From positions 26,156,231 through 26,220,230 of the forward strand of contig JAYGXS010000005.1 in assembly GCA_036362985.1 (NCBI GenBank): a stretch of DNA of 64,000 nt. The letters are read 5' to 3'. The notes below the pieces were generated by a model. That model was not told the origin of the DNA. It did no database searches and saw only the letters and a program-made list of their open reading frames with translations. The DNA is from Ligula intestinalis. Taxonomy: Eukaryota > Platyhelminthes > Cestoda > Diphyllobothriidea > Diphyllobothriidae. Positions 27,696 to 39,725 of this stretch are shown one piece after another (within the stretch, counting starts at the first letter, position 1; each line of letters opens with the position of its first letter). The position numbers and the translations under genes were made by a program.

Positions 27696-29858
27696 TTACT
27701 CCGCGACAGAAGTCTCGGCACGTGGGCGTTTCGCCTCCGAGGGCTCAGCCTCATCAGTGGACTGCTGCTGCGTGGGCGGTGCGGGGGGCGGTGCGGGGGG
27801 CGGCGCCAGTTGCTGCTGCTGCATGAGGAGTGACGTAGGGGGCGGGGGTGGGGCCATTCCCGGCATCATAGGCGGCATCATGGGATGCGGCACAAACTGG
27901 TGGCCCGGCGGCAGAGGCATTCCGGGCGTGAACATCGAGGGCGGCGGCGGCGGCATCATCAAGCCGGGCGGAGCCTTGTTCATCATCATCATCATGGTGG
28001 AGGCAGAAATGGTCGGCGGCAGGGGGGTATGCAGACCTAGGGCTGCGGCGGGTGGTGCCTGCTGCTGCTGCGGCACCTGGACACCAATTTTCTCGCGTTC
28101 GGCCTCCAACCTCTGCTCCGCCTCAAAGTGCGCCTGTACATCTGCGGGGGTGAGGTAGTCGCGAGCCCGTTGTTGAACTGTCTCAGCAGACAGAGCATGC
28201 CCATCCCAGATGACTTTATCTGACTTCTGCTGTTGCTGCTCCTCCTCAGTACCATCACTGAGGGTCTTGCCGATTTGGGTCTCCTCAGAGCCCACACCAA
28301 AAATGTCTGTTCGGCGCTTCGCGAGCTGCTTCAGACTGCTTTCAATGAGGCTACCCGTGGCGTAGACCTGATCCTGTTCGCGCTTCTCGGCAATTTCACG
28401 CTCCCGCTGTTCTGCCCACTTTGGATCCAACAGACCCCAACGAATGTGTTTCTGCGCCTGGCTGGCAGGAATAGGCTCGCCAGTGATGGGCGAAACCAGC
28501 TGGAATTGGTTGGCCATCTCCTTGACTTGGGTGGCCTTGGGATCGTAATCGTGGCGGATGAGAACTTGGTCCGAGGTTGGTGGCGCCAGCCGATTGGGCA
28601 GGGCAGGCTGTTTAAAGGTAATCTTATTGGCGCTGGGCTGTTCCTGCGACGACGACGACGGCGGTGCTTCTTCTTCGTCTGACAGTTCCATGTCGTCCTC
28701 CGTGGGCGCCTCTATGTCTGCCACCTCCTGCTCCTGCTCCTCTTCAGCGCGCTTCTGTTGGTCTCCAGACACAGACGCGGCAGACGGCGCGACCGTTGGG
28801 GGAGCGGCAGCAGCGACCGCATGTTCGCTGACCTCCCGGTGCCGTGCTTCAGCATCCGCCCGAGCGGCCTCCTCAGCGTCCAGCTCCTCCTCACCCTCAT
28901 CATCGTACTCGTTCTCCTCGTCATCCAGATTGGCGGGCATGGCATCGAAGGAGCCGGGGGGCGGAGGCACGTTAGTGATTGGCTGCTTTTGTTGGGCCAA
29001 AATTTCACCCCGCTCCTCGGCGATGGCTCGTGCACCCACCTCCTCGGGAGTGGTGGGCATGGGGAAACTGCCGGTCTCGTTTGGCTGAAAGTCTACAGTC
29101 TCGACCACGACAAAGTCGTGCCAATCAATCATGGCGTAGGCGACACGTTCCTTTTCCAGTGCCTCCTCCTCACGTCGACGTATGCGTTCTTGGTATTTGT
29201 GCCACTCAACGCGGTACTTCACCTGGTCCAGCACCCGCTTGGGGTTCTTCAAGTCCTCCTCGAGGCTGGTGATTATATCGCGCGGGGGTATCAGCACCTT
29301 GGTGAATTGTTCCACCAGTTTTGTGAAATATCCAAACATGGGGTGTTGCGTGCGCAGAAAGTCAAACTGGTAGTTACGTTGCTCGCGATTCATCAGCTGA
29401 GCTAAAAACTGTTTCCCGTTGCGGGCTACAAACTGAGCAGTGAGTTTGACAATATCAATGTCAAGGGCGTTGATGGAGGGTGGATCGTAGACAAACTCAA
29501 ATTCTGGCGGGGGATCTTTGGGCACAAAGATGTCCTGCATGATCTTCTGCGCGTCCTGACCCAAACGCGCAGCACTGGGCGCGGTGACCTTGAGGCCAAT
29601 CGTTTCCACCGCTTTGCCCTCCGCGAAATCGCGCACCTTGTGTTGGTAGTAGGCGTGGTAGGGGTCAGAGGGGGTGAGGAAGTTGAATTTCGGGTTGTTG
29701 ATTTCATTCTGTCTGATACGCGACTCAAAGTCGGGACCGTTACGCGCCACGAAACTAGCAGTCTTATCAACAATGTTCCGAACTTCTGGTGGTGGATAGA
29801 TAATACCAATCTTGTGGTTTATCGGTTTGTCTGCCGGCTGGGGGTCAGCGGTTGACAT
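27696..29858 (-). CDS. SF3A1: Splicing factor 3A subunit 1 (SF3A1/PRP21/SAP114)
   Basis: SF3A1 is the largest subunit of the SF3a complex of the 17S U2 snRNP, needed to form the prespliceosome in the nucleus. The product is 720 residues in one uninterrupted exon. SURP1 is at about residues 28-72 (IVDKTASFVARNGPDFESRI ... DPYHAYYQHKV) and SURP2 at about 136-182 (IVKLTAQFVARNGKQFLAQL ... FGYFTKLVEQF). Then come WHDFVVVETVDFQPNE, an acidic stretch (EEDDEEN-rich), VSPITGEPIPASQ with GLLDPKW, and SSLKQLAKRRTDIFGVG, all conserved in order. The last 120 residues are Met/Pro/Gln-rich. The ubiquitin-like domain that ends animal SF3A1 is absent; the frame stops after RAETSVAE. Start: Met at 29858 is chosen over Met at 29894 because a splice-acceptor-like TTTTGATTTTCTTCAG lies between them. 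Lack of introns is unusual beside the intron-rich neighbours. Confidence 0.93.
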   Translation of the reverse strand: MSTADPQPADKPINHKIGIIYPPPEVRNIVDKTASFVARNGPDFESRIRQNEINNPKFNFLTPSDPYHAYYQHKVRDFAEGKAVETIGLKVTAPSAARLGQDAQKIMQDIFVPKDPPPEFEFVYDPPSINALDIDIVKLTAQFVARNGKQFLAQLMNREQRNYQFDFLRTQHPMFGYFTKLVEQFTKVLIPPRDIITSLEEDLKNPKRVLDQVKYRVEWHKYQERIRRREEEALEKERVAYAMIDWHDFVVVETVDFQPNETGSFPMPTTPEEVGARAIAEERGEILAQQKQPITNVPPPPGSFDAMPANLDDEENEYDDEGEEELDAEEAARADAEARHREVSEHAVAAAAPPTVAPSAASVSGDQQKRAEEEQEQEVADIEAPTEDDMELSDEEEAPPSSSSQEQPSANKITFKQPALPNRLAPPTSDQVLIRHDYDPKATQVKEMANQFQLVSPITGEPIPASQAQKHIRWGLLDPKWAEQREREIAEKREQDQVYATGSLIESSLKQLAKRRTDIFGVGSEETQIGKTLSDGTEEEQQQQKSDKVIWDGHALSAETVQQRARDYLTPADVQAHFEAEQRLEAEREKIGVQVPQQQQAPPAAALGLHTPLPPTISASTMMMMMNKAPPGLMMPPPPPSMFTPGMPLPPGHQFVPHPMMPPMMPGMAPPPPPTSLLMQQQQLAPPPAPPPAPPTQQQSTDEAEPSEAKRPRAETSVAE

Positions 29859-29900
29859 TGTAACGGCAGAAACTAGAAGGCTGAAGAAAATCAAAAAGGC
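29859..29900 (-). promoter_or_regulatory. Splice acceptor 22 nt upstream of the SF3A1 start
   Basis: The minus strand reads TTTTGATTTTCTTCAG ending at 29881, a strong 3' splice site, leaving a 22-nt 5' UTR before ATG. It may end a 5' UTR intron or be a spliced-leader trans-splice site, both known in flatworms; the sequence alone cannot tell which. Confidence 0.6.
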
Positions 29901-31769
29901 ATAAAGTTAAGCGTTGTAGACAGTTTGAGGAGGCAAAGCACGAGAGTCAAATTTTTCACGATAACGTGAATAACCAAGGATGTGATTCCCCCTAAATGAA
30001 CCTAAGGGGTCTTTACCAATTTTGTCACTTTCTCACAATCCATAGCGCTGGTCAACAGGGCGTGATATCGTTTTAGGGGTTTTACTTGGACCTGACCAAG
30101 AACTATTTTGTACTTGGTGGATTTGTTGCGAATGTAATCAACATGCTCAGATGGTGAATCTCATGTATCCGACTAAAGATTGCAATTTTAAGGCCCGTTT
30201 TTATTCTGGTGAGAGAATTCGCTGATTTGCTAAACTACAGTTAGACCATTGTTTCCGAAAAGATCCAATGTCTACCACAAAGCCAGGTGGGCGTAAGGAA
30301 AGTGGACTTGCACAGCATCTATTCCCTTATCTATCTGGGCCCAGTGTGATGACGAAGTCAAAAAGTTTGGAGACGAGAGATGGCGCAGGCGGCTAGCGAG
30401 GAACCTACACCTAGGAGTGCCACCACAACCCCTCCCCCATGTGGCATTCGTTATGGATGCGTCTCACCAATAAAACCTCTTGTGCCCTGATATAGTCCCA
30501 TGTTTAACCATCGCACATACCACATGGCCCACATGGAGCACAGCACCAACTTAACACAGACTGAGAGTTGAGCCATCACATCGACCCAAGAATATATGAA
30601 GACTGATGAGCGATACCGGAGCTTTATGCGATAATGCACCTATCCCACCATTCACAGAGGAAGATATTGACGTGACACTTTCAGTAAAACTGAATACATA
30701 CAGTTCCTATACAACCTTGACAGGCATGTCGCAAGTGCAATAAAACCCGTAAAAAAAACTCCCAGTCGCATAGTGGTAACTGTCAGTCGCAGGAGGAAGA
30801 ATGATCTGTTCACAGCACAGTGATTAGTTTCGCACTAAGAACAAGTTAAATCCCATCATTTCGATAAAAATTTACAGAATTATCACAATCCTATGGTATC
30901 GCCGAGTCTCCGCTGAGTACAGGTTAAAAATCGCATGCAAGGTGTTGGTCAGACCTTAATTAGAAGTCTTAACCGACAGCTATTAAGCTCAAGAGTCGAT
31001 CGGCATCTCAAACGGAGATACCAACGGCGCGGTCACTGTGATCAAAGTTGAGGGCGGCGTTCAGAATCAGGCCTATTTATTCTCATTTGTTTTGGAATTT
31101 AATGCTTGGAGCCCACGCAGACGGTCTTATAGCGACCAAATATAGATAATCGGAAGTATTACCGGTCAAGAATGGACGCTTCTGGTCTGAATGTCAACGC
31201 CAATCGACAATATTCCAACCCCAGACAGGGATGACCTTGGACCCTCCATATGACCAATCGCTCAAGGTTTAGACGGAGATCGTGGCCCTGAGGCAGGGAT
31301 CCGGGTCCAACTTAAAATTCCACACTGAGTGAAAACAGAGTTGGGGGGTGATCTGGCTGTTGACAACAGGCAAGCCCTTTGTTGATGACGCGAACATCAG
31401 CAGATTTTAGCTACGAAATAGGCTTGTGTCGACACAGTCCGAGGCCTTGGCTCCAGGACATAACCGAACAAGCATAGATAGATGAGATCCAGATCACTCG
31501 GACTCGGTCATGTTTGTGCCTATCCTCAACGAAGAGAGTAAGAAAAAGTACAGGAACTGTTGTAGTATAAAGTTTATCCACACTGTTGCATAAATTTTTG
31601 CCAGTATCAGGCGCATCCAGGGTTCGCATGATGATTGAACCAACCAATCCGGATGTACCTATTAACACGACACATTCCAGAAGTCCATTATTGCCATCAA
31701 TGGCCGACGGCTCTCTACTTTTTTGACCGGGTTGCATTGTTCAACTGCGTTCATTGTGAGCGCACTACT
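29901..31769. other. Upstream of SF3A1, no gene recognised
   Basis: Apart from the repeat copy at 30402-30460 shared with 26262-26320, no coding or repeat homology was recognised. Confidence 0.4.
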
Positions 31770-32330
31770 CGGACAACAGCGTTAGATAGTAGGCCAGGAA
31801 ACATGGTCGCGGTGATCAAGGCCTGCCGTCGTTTCGAAGCTGATCGAGTTCTAGTACATAACCAGATCTCCTCAGTATGATATTTGACCCGGCGTTCACT
31901 ATGGCTGCCTTTTGTCTCTTCGTTCTATGCCATTTCGACTACGGCAAATATGAGTCCAGACACCGGCTGACTAACCTGGACTATGTGGATGATATCGACC
32001 TGTTAGCCCAAAGTTATGAATACGTACGGAACGTAGTTTTTGAAAGCACGAATTCGCAAAATCAGTCGATTTATTCCGCAACGATAGAAAGATTAAACTT
32101 GTTCCAAGCCGCATCCTTGATTATGAAAAGGCACTTCTTGAGATTAACGGCCACCAGTTTGACGAAACGGGTGGTTTAACATAGCTTAGGCAAGAAGCTG
32201 CTGATGACATCGCCGCCCGAACAGATGAAACTCGCAGGGTTTTCGGTAACCTTTCAAGTAGTCATTCCATACGCTTGCGCATGCTGAGAAGTGGACGTGT
32301 AATACAACAAAACTGCCCGAAAATCATGCA
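31770..32330 (+). mobile_element. Decayed RTE-type non-LTR reverse transcriptase
   Basis: Reads MVAVIKACRRFEADRVLVHN (finger/palm region), then after a degraded stretch HRLTNLDYVDDIDLLAQSYE, which carries the RT catalytic box with Val for Ala (YVDD), then in another frame DDIAARTDETRRVFGNLSSS, the C-terminal block typical of RTE elements. Several stops and frameshifts. 5' and 3' ends not defined. Confidence 0.65.
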
Positions 32331-35300
32331 TCGTATTGAATAAGCCACACTTGTTGCAGCGTTTTAATGAAATTTCGAGCAATCTACGAAAGACGGCAGA
32401 CATATGTTTAGCATTTTCTTCGCGGCTTGCGCTACCGGCTTAGAAGTATCATCCATTGCTCGTCCAGATGAACTAACAAAGTAAACTCAGAGCCTAGCTT
32501 AACGCAGTTTGTCAAAATATAACAGTGGATCTTTGGTTTTAGTACTTACAGACGAGAATGGGTCGATCTCTTAAGAACTGTTGTTGCGGATGGTCACGGA
32601 CTGGGAGGTACGAATTACGACATTATCGAGGCCAGCTAGCACAGGCATGGTCACAGTCATGCCGAGTACTGTTAAAGTATTAATAGTCATCCTAAGGCCC
32701 ATTTACTTGCATCCGAACAAGTGAATAAAAAAGTGATGTAGTTGCAGTCAGCGAAGAAGTTTATCAAAAATCCGCATTAACAATCATAGAAGCAACACCA
32801 TTACTGTCTGAATTTTCAGGTAGGAAATTATTTTCAAATGGATTCGGAACATGACCCGAGCGTTCAGATGATAGAGACCATCAGGAAGTATCCGACCGAT
32901 GATGATGTAGAAATTTACCCCCAACGAGCAATTAAGTAGTTGGTCATGAACGCAACCCATCAACTCTATCATATTCGGCGGTCAACTGAGATAGTCCAAC
33001 TACGACCGACGCAGACTTGAAGGCGAATTTTCTTTGAAATGATCCTCCTCCAAAGTCAATCCTGGCCGGCGATATCCATAGTAGTCTTGAATCTGCTAGG
33101 GTATTTTGAAACCTAGCTTAACCGTTTTTATGAGTCGGTTGTCGAATAATTACAATAGGAAACAATCATTCGTGGTGTGGTGTGGTGCAACTATAACATT
33201 AAAACGCATTAACAGTTTGATGTAGTCAATTTAAGTCAAAGTTTAGTGGACTTAACGAAGCAGCTGGTCGGAATTGCGTGAACATAGGCAGTAAGTAGCC
33301 GACATCACTAAGGACAAGTATGAATGTTATTTTTAAACCATATCTGGATTGCTTTTGAACTTGTAATGCTTAATAATTTTGGACAAATTTTTCGTACCGA
33401 TAATTTTTTTTCAAAATGGAGTACAGGAACTAAAGAAGTTACCATTGTTTAAGAAAAAGATTGTGCATCTACTATTCAGTGGACTCTATTTTTTAACAGC
33501 TCAGAAGCGGAACTAAACTAATCATAACAGGTCTCTCCATTTCTCCTATTTAGCCAGTATTTTTAAAGGCCCTATTAAGTTAGCCGAGGAAACAAGGTGG
33601 TTTGAATTGGTGCAAAGTGCATTGATGAAAATACACTGCTGTTGCCACAGATCGAAATGAGGATGGCGTTTTACCAAGTCCATGTAATTTCTTAACCATT
33701 GTCGCATGCTACGCACTAGACGAAGCACTCACTACATGATCTGGGCGGTCGAAATGTGCAGACAAGACCCTGATGCGTGGGAAGGGAAAATGAAGCGAAT
33801 ACTATTACATAATACAGTAAATCTGACGCATTCGAATTATTCGGGCCCTGAGAAAATGCTAACCAATGGAGTAACTCGACCCTTCTTAGGTTCAGGGATC
33901 GGAATGTGATATTTACTTCTTAATGTGATCTTCACGGCTCTTATTTAACCAGATCCAGCTTCGGGTGCAGCACAAACTGAATGGTGGTCGCTGGCACCAA
34001 CTCCATTCCCGGTCGACATGATCTACAAAGGTCTGTGGAACGTAGGATAAAAAGAGTAAGAATGAAGCAGTTCGGGTTCAACATCTAGCCTACTTACTAT
34101 AAGCAGTCAAGCATGCTTTATAAGTATTCCAAGGTCAAAGCATTTGTGGCTTGGAAGATCGTTGGTTAGCAAGGCCAGTGCGTTCTATTTACCCCTGGGG
34201 ATCCGGCTGCAAAGGGTGCATCTTGCTGTGGATGTCAAAGCGACATGTAGGTAAAGCCAATGGTCCCTTCCGGTCTATGTGCAGATGTGTTAGCACTGTA
34301 GGTTAGTGACGTTAGTCCATCTCCATATGCCCCAACTGTTAATTGTCATCAGAACAAGTTTAGTAATAGAATAACAGATTCTGCACAACACTGCTTCAGC
34401 GTGAACGAATTCTGATGCAAACGACCGCTGTGAGATATAGACAATGGTGGCTCTCATCGGTAGCGGCGGAGAGGCTTTTGGCATCCAAAGATGAAAGATA
34501 ATGCTTGAGGCGCAGCTGATCGTAACTTCTGTTTTTTTTCTGAAACAATGCTTCGACTTTCGTTGGTAGTCAAGTCCCTAAGATGCTGCTATCGGCTGTT
34601 CGACCGTAATAGACTTAAACTCTATAAAGCTACTTCGACAGGGAATATGCTTTTTTTCCTTCTCAAAGATTGGAGTAGACCTGACCAAGTATTTCTAACT
34701 GGCAGCTTGATTCGTCGTGGGAACTTATTAGGGACAAGTTCATGTGGATATTACATTTCGACAACAAAGAGGAAGGTTAACGCCTAAAATGAGTATACTC
34801 GACGCAAAAGGGAGAACATGTTTATTATCAACGAAGACTTTCAAAAAATCCAGAGAATAAATTTGGAAGTGGAAGGATCACCTATATGAATTCTAGCTAT
34901 TATGCATAAAGAACGCTATTCTTAGGTTGGTTGCAAGTAGACTACATCATCCGCATGCGGAAGTCGCAAATCCAGCAAAGCCACACCTATCTGCGTAAGA
35001 ATTTGCTGCTCAACAAGTAACTAAGTGACAAAAATTGGTTCGGGTGACGATCCTAAAAGGATGTAGTAACCCCTTCCTTTCGTAAAAAGGGTTATGCGAG
35101 TTAAAACCCACGTGCAAATTTGATATACAACGAAAAAATGGTTCAAAACTGCTTGAACCTCAAGAACACAATTAAAGTTCATTTTTAATGATTGACAACA
35201 ACGTTAAAAAATGACAAGTTGTGAGAAATCACTGAGAGAACTAACACCAACAGCAAAAATGTGGACCAGACCTGTGGTGTTAGCACGCAAACGATTTTCG

Positions 35301-36689
35301 TTCGCGCCTCAAGTAGACCAACGTCCTCGAAACGCTCGCGATGAAACCAAATTATAAAGCTTGTCAGCAATCGGACCTAATTGGTCGTGTTCTGCAATAA
35401 CTGTGTGGAGTTTAATTTAAACCACACACATAAACATGACACTGTGAGAACTTAAGAACATACGAGGATTCTAGTACAGGCAAAAATAGGAGGAAAAAAA
35501 CTGGAGCTTTTAGAACAGTATTGTAGGTATCTGTACAATATAATCTTCCACATATATTTGCTTCACCTAAATTTCTCTGGACGTTTGTGTGTATGCACCA
35601 ACAACTACACGCAACAACTTTGACGGTGGATGAGAAGCATTCGGTTTTCGCTTTAGCACGTTGTCCATTCCACGTTAATTGAAAACTTTGGCCTCAATTT
35701 GTGCCAATGATGGCCATTTATTCTATGTGGTATACTTCAATGCTCTGTCTTAGAGCCCCTGCTCTTCCTAGACCTTATCAATGGCTGTGCTGACAACCTG
35801 AGTTGCAGCGCCATCATCCTCATCTTTTCCGAGCAGATTTCTCCATGACTCCGAGAAAGGACCATCGCGAATTTAGGATATCCTCTTGAAACTATTCTCT
35901 CTGCCTCGTGTCCCCTGAGAACCTGGATGTTTCCATTTACCACCGCTGAATCAAACGAAGCCACACGGAAGTACTCAGTCTAAAATGCTGTGGTTTCGTT
36001 GACTACTAACCTACACCTATTTCTGCTCTACTAATATGTTCCTACTTCTATCTTCCTGAGCAGTTGCTTCTTTTACACACTTTTTGAACATGAAGGCCTG
36101 TTCGAATCTGTCTCCATTTTACTGTAAGAGTTGTTTTAACTGTCATAAGTTTTTGTTTTTAAGTTCACAATTACCTGCAAAACGTTGCTAAATGTTGCCC
36201 CAAAATGACAATTTCTACTGAAATTATCTCGAATTTTTTACGTCCATTTGCACATATTGTCAAATTCTTTTTTGAATTTTTATTTTTTAAAAATTAACTT
36301 TAGATAAAAAGTGGCGTACCGGTGCTGAAAAAATATAAATTCCAAATAAATTCCAAACACCAAACTCTCGAGAGTGATCAGGTCTGAGGCCCATATGCAA
36401 GCGCTTCAAGAGAGTTTCAATCGACATAGCAGCTGGTCTGTCAATTGGCTTTTGAACCTTAATGTTAGTAATTGTGCGATTTTAAAGCTCTGTACTCGAT
36501 GAACCAATGAGAAGGATGATTTCTTTCAATACGTCCTCAATTAGCTACCCCTTTAAAATGTTGACAAACGGAAAGACCTCAGTTTTCTAATAAACTCCTC
36601 GATTAAAGCATCGTCACTGTGTCTAAAGGTAGCGAAAAGTGTGATTAGACGGGGTTTTGTCTATATCAACAAGCAATTCGTCACTTGGA
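32331..36689. other. 4.4-kb AT-rich region with no recognised gene
   Basis: No host gene was recognised. A faint Gypsy-integrase-like reading at 33760-33890 was judged too weak to annotate. The composition drifts AT-rich around 36200-36350. Confidence 0.4.
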
Positions 36690-37020
36690 AAACGGGCAGG
36701 CCATCGCCTCATCTTACGCCAACATTGGAGGGCCAGATGTCCGAGCAATCATCACGCCCTAGCCCACCACCCGTGATGAAAGTTCAACAGGTTAGAGCCC
36801 GTGTGCCGTCCAAAAAACTATCTATGCGCAAGAAGGTAATATGCGTTAATTTTCACTGTTTCTTTGTAGTAATGACTGTATCCTATAAATATTACAAACT
36901 CCTGTGCATGTATTACCCGTTTCTGCTATTGTTTCCTGCTCATGTGTCTGATAATGAATCCGCGACCGATGTTGACACGTCAGTCAAATAAACGTATTGT
37001 CCCAGCAAATGAGTCGTCTT
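36690..37020 (+). mobile_element. Penelope-like element 3' end: ORF C-terminus, 3' UTR and terminal repeat
   Basis: Nucleotide-level copy of 15450-15800. The coding tail reads IRHLENGQAIASSYANIGGP before a stop (compare SRHLGSGQATASLQTNTGGP in the 15 kb copy). The shared UTR contains AACAGGTTAGAGCCCGTGTG. The hammerhead-like block is 36947-36985 (CTGATAATGAATCCGCGACC), and GTCCCAGCAAATGAGTCGTC is 36999-37018. Confidence 0.7.
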
Positions 37021-37054
37021 CTTCTCAAGGAACTCTTCAGAAGAACGTACGGAA

Positions 37055-37540
37055 CGTTTTTTGGTCCTACTTGAAGTATGCCATCCAGGCCTGGTGTTCG
37101 TGGTTAAGGAAGGATTATCTACAGCTGCAAGGAGTGCAGGCGAGGGCTACAAAGATGGTCAAGAATCCTGGTCATCTGCCTTATGACGACAGACTGACTG
37201 GACTTGATTTATTTCCTCTCAATTGCAGGTAACTCCACAGTGACCTCATCCAAACCAACTGAATTATCAGAGATTTTGTGTGCGCCCTAGAATTGGAAGA
37301 ATTTTCTTATTGACTCGGACATATCATCCTCGGGGTAAGCCCTTTAAACTGCAGAGGTAACCGGCCCATATGGACGCTCGACGGAAGGCCTTCTCGCAGA
37401 GGGTCGTCGGAGCGCTGAATGGACTCCTTGACGAGGTGGTCCTCTCAGATACGGTCCACGCTTTTAAACGCGAATTTGGTTCGCATTTTCTGAGAAACTG
37501 TGGCAGATATAATGAACGCAGTGTCAGTAGCAGCAATTTG
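37055..37540 (+). mobile_element. C-terminal fragment of a CR1/L2-type reverse transcriptase
   Basis: Reads YLKYAIQAWCSWLRKDYLQL then LQGVQARATKMVKNPGHLPY, DDRLTGLDLFPLNCR, and after frame changes RKAFSQRVVGALNGLLDEVV and SDTVHAFKREFGSHF. This is the conserved end of many CR1/L2/Rex-type elements ('LEyaiQaWsPwlkkD...LE.vQrRAtkmv...l.Y.eRL..L.l..L..RR...', '...FF..Rvv..WN.LP..vV.a.sv..FK.rLD'). Stops and frameshifts are present. It directly abuts the Penelope 3' end at 37020. Confidence 0.7.
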
Positions 37541-38329
37541 CAACTAGCTCACACTTATCGCTGATGTTAAGCCTAGATTTGTATTATTTTCTATTGTTAA
37601 GGTTGAAATCTTTTGCAATTCCTGGATATGAATAGGGAGCTCAAGGGCAAAAGCCCTTTTCCCTTAATAGAATGACTTAAAGTGACTTCTTCGCATCTTT
37701 CCGTAGTATTTCTACCAGAGAAATTGTGAATATTCCCGGGGCCAGTTTGTCTGTACTCCCAGAGACGCATCCATTTTCTGTGAGTATGGATCAGAAATTC
37801 TTCTTGCTGTTTTTTTTCGTACAAATGTTCTAACCACTTGCACATATGAGACCTACTTTCAGCGGAAGTGCGAAGGTGCTTACGTCTAACTGTTGGAGAT
37901 TTCCATTAGTAGGCATCTCGGGCCTAAAGTAAAAAATTTATTTTTTATTATTTAAAAGACACTCGACACCTCAAGAAAATGGCAAGGAAGAGGATGGTCA
38001 TCAGATGGCGACGATCAAGGTTAGAATTATTACCGCCTTCATTTTAATTTCTCACATCGACTCGATGTCAGGCCCTTCCAAGCAGCCTTTATGCGCAACA
38101 ATTACAAGCTAGAGGTTCTCTTTAAAGGCATTTGTATCCTTATATTTTGATAAACATTTATTCCTTCAACGTCAAATGCCTTTGGCTCCATTTCGAATTC
38201 GGGGGTGCGTTCGAGAGCGTTATGGCGGAGCCTTATGTCAGCTTTTCGCTGCGTAATACATCGCCGCGTTTGGCTGCTTAATCCGCCTCGACATTTCGCG
38301 CAGGGTTCCACATGGCTAATAGATTTCCC
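37541..38329. other. No gene recognised
   Basis: AT-rich spacer between retroelement fragments; no homology recognised. Confidence 0.4.
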
Positions 38330-38700
38330 ACCTCCTAGGCGTCCTAATAGATTTTTGGACCTGAAAGTCTACCTCAACCAGTTATATTTCAAGGAAACCT
38401 AAGAGCTGCATTTTTCAACATCAAGGACTTAGGTTTGAGGCACACCAATAAATTAGATCTCTTATTTAACGCCGACTGAATGACGGCCAATGCAGTTCAG
38501 AAATGCGACTTTGTCTCTCATAATTTCTGTGGTCCTAAAATTAAGTTAAGACTCTATGGTATGTTTGTGCTTCCTACGCTTTAATACTACTGCCCATTCC
38601 TCGGTCTAATGAATGAATCAAGCCGTTGAATAATTGAAAATGTCCAAAGACATTTGACAAGAAATTTCGTATAGCCGACACTTTCACATACGTCCTAAGC
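38330..38700 (+). mobile_element. Possible decayed non-LTR RT C-terminus
   Basis: The frame around 38555-38680 reads LRLYGMFVLPTL, then YYCPFLGLMNES and IIENVQRHLTRNFV, resembling the 'l.k.yvlPiLeYcsp.W.P....di..lE.vQRrfTr.i' block of non-LTR RTs. Only weak support elsewhere, with stops. Confidence 0.4.
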
Positions 38701-38954
38701 CCATAGATGCCAGTTAACGAAAGTAAAATTTATTTGGATTAGGAGACCGGAAACAGGCCTCCGTCATCTTTCACCTAAAAAATAGCTAAAACCTCCCATA
38801 TACTTCTGCCCTTACCCTCGTTAGTCGTCCTTATACTCTAAGAAATTCTGCGCTGCATATATCTCCTTCCGCATTCCCGCTTTTAACCGCTCTCTTTTCA
38901 TTACTTCCGGGTATAGCTATTTTTAGCATAACAGGCCAGTTGAACAACAGTCTA

Positions 38955-39045
38955 TTGAGTAGAAGACGACTCGATCGCTGGCATCGAGTAATCTTCTTCT
39001 CCATTATTTCCTGGGACTCCCATGCTTGCTCGTATGAGCAATTAA
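38955..39045. repeat. Head-to-head Penelope terminal-repeat fragments
   Basis: 38962-38980 is the minus-oriented unit (GAAGACGACTCGATCGCTGG). It is joined directly to a plus-oriented unit (ATCGAGTAATCTTCTTCTCC ... CCTGGGACTCCCATGCTTGC), giving a short near-palindrome at the junction. Confidence 0.55.
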
Positions 39046-39725
39046 AAACTATTTCATGTGTCTTATACCTTACAGAATTCTGCATAACTGTAGGTTTACA
39101 GCACATGCATACGAAGAACACGTTGATGAAAGAAAAGGATACTATTGGTAGAATATAGCCACAATCAAAGCCAAGGGAGCATTCGTGTGCACAACTGAAT
39201 AGAAGACTATTTTATGTTTATTCAAGCTTCCGATGTTACTGTTTGAATGATGGGCGTCAACCATAGCTGGCTAATAGCTCAAACTACCCCTTGTTAATTG
39301 TGGCGAAGGACAAAATAAGTGGGAGGAGGTGCAAAATGCCTAGCAGACTGACATGATTGAGCGTTTTACCGCTTGAAATATAATTTACTATCCTTTTTAA
39401 GAAAGAAAACCCAGTTTAAGCCTCTAAATTTCAGTGGAACAGACAAGATCAAGATCAAGTCTCCACTGGAGTCAGACTTTAAAACATTGGTGTGTTATGA
39501 TGGAATTAACTGGTGTACCCAAACTCTTTGGATAGTAAAGATTTCGGATGTCAATGAAAAAGTTAAAACACGGAACACTGCGTAAATAACAACATCAATG
39601 CCCGTTGAGGAAAAACTTTAGCATTGAAAATCATTTTACTAGCCAAATATGCTTCCGGGATGGAGGACAAGTGCAAATACAACTGGAAAAACAAAAAATT
39701 GTTCATTTGATTTTTTCTCCTGGTT
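39046..39725. other. Downstream of the dynein stop
   Basis: Probably contains the dynein 3' UTR (minus strand). No conserved coding sequence recognised. Confidence 0.4.

Noticed and set aside
27757..29405. Long plus-strand open frames (27757-28158, 28558-29088, 28758-29405)
   Set aside because: They are antisense to SF3A1 and arise from its skewed codon composition (GGN/GCN repeats against Pro- and Glu-rich coding). No homology of their own.
29859..29894. N-terminal extension of SF3A1 starting at Met 29894 (MIFFSLLVSAVT)
   Set aside because: It spans a strong splice acceptor and has no counterpart in the family; the Met at 29858 is the sensible start.
33760..33890. Gypsy integrase C-terminus (RQDPDAWEGKMKRILLHN...)
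   Set aside because: Only a loose resemblance over about 40 residues with no neighbouring pol blocks.
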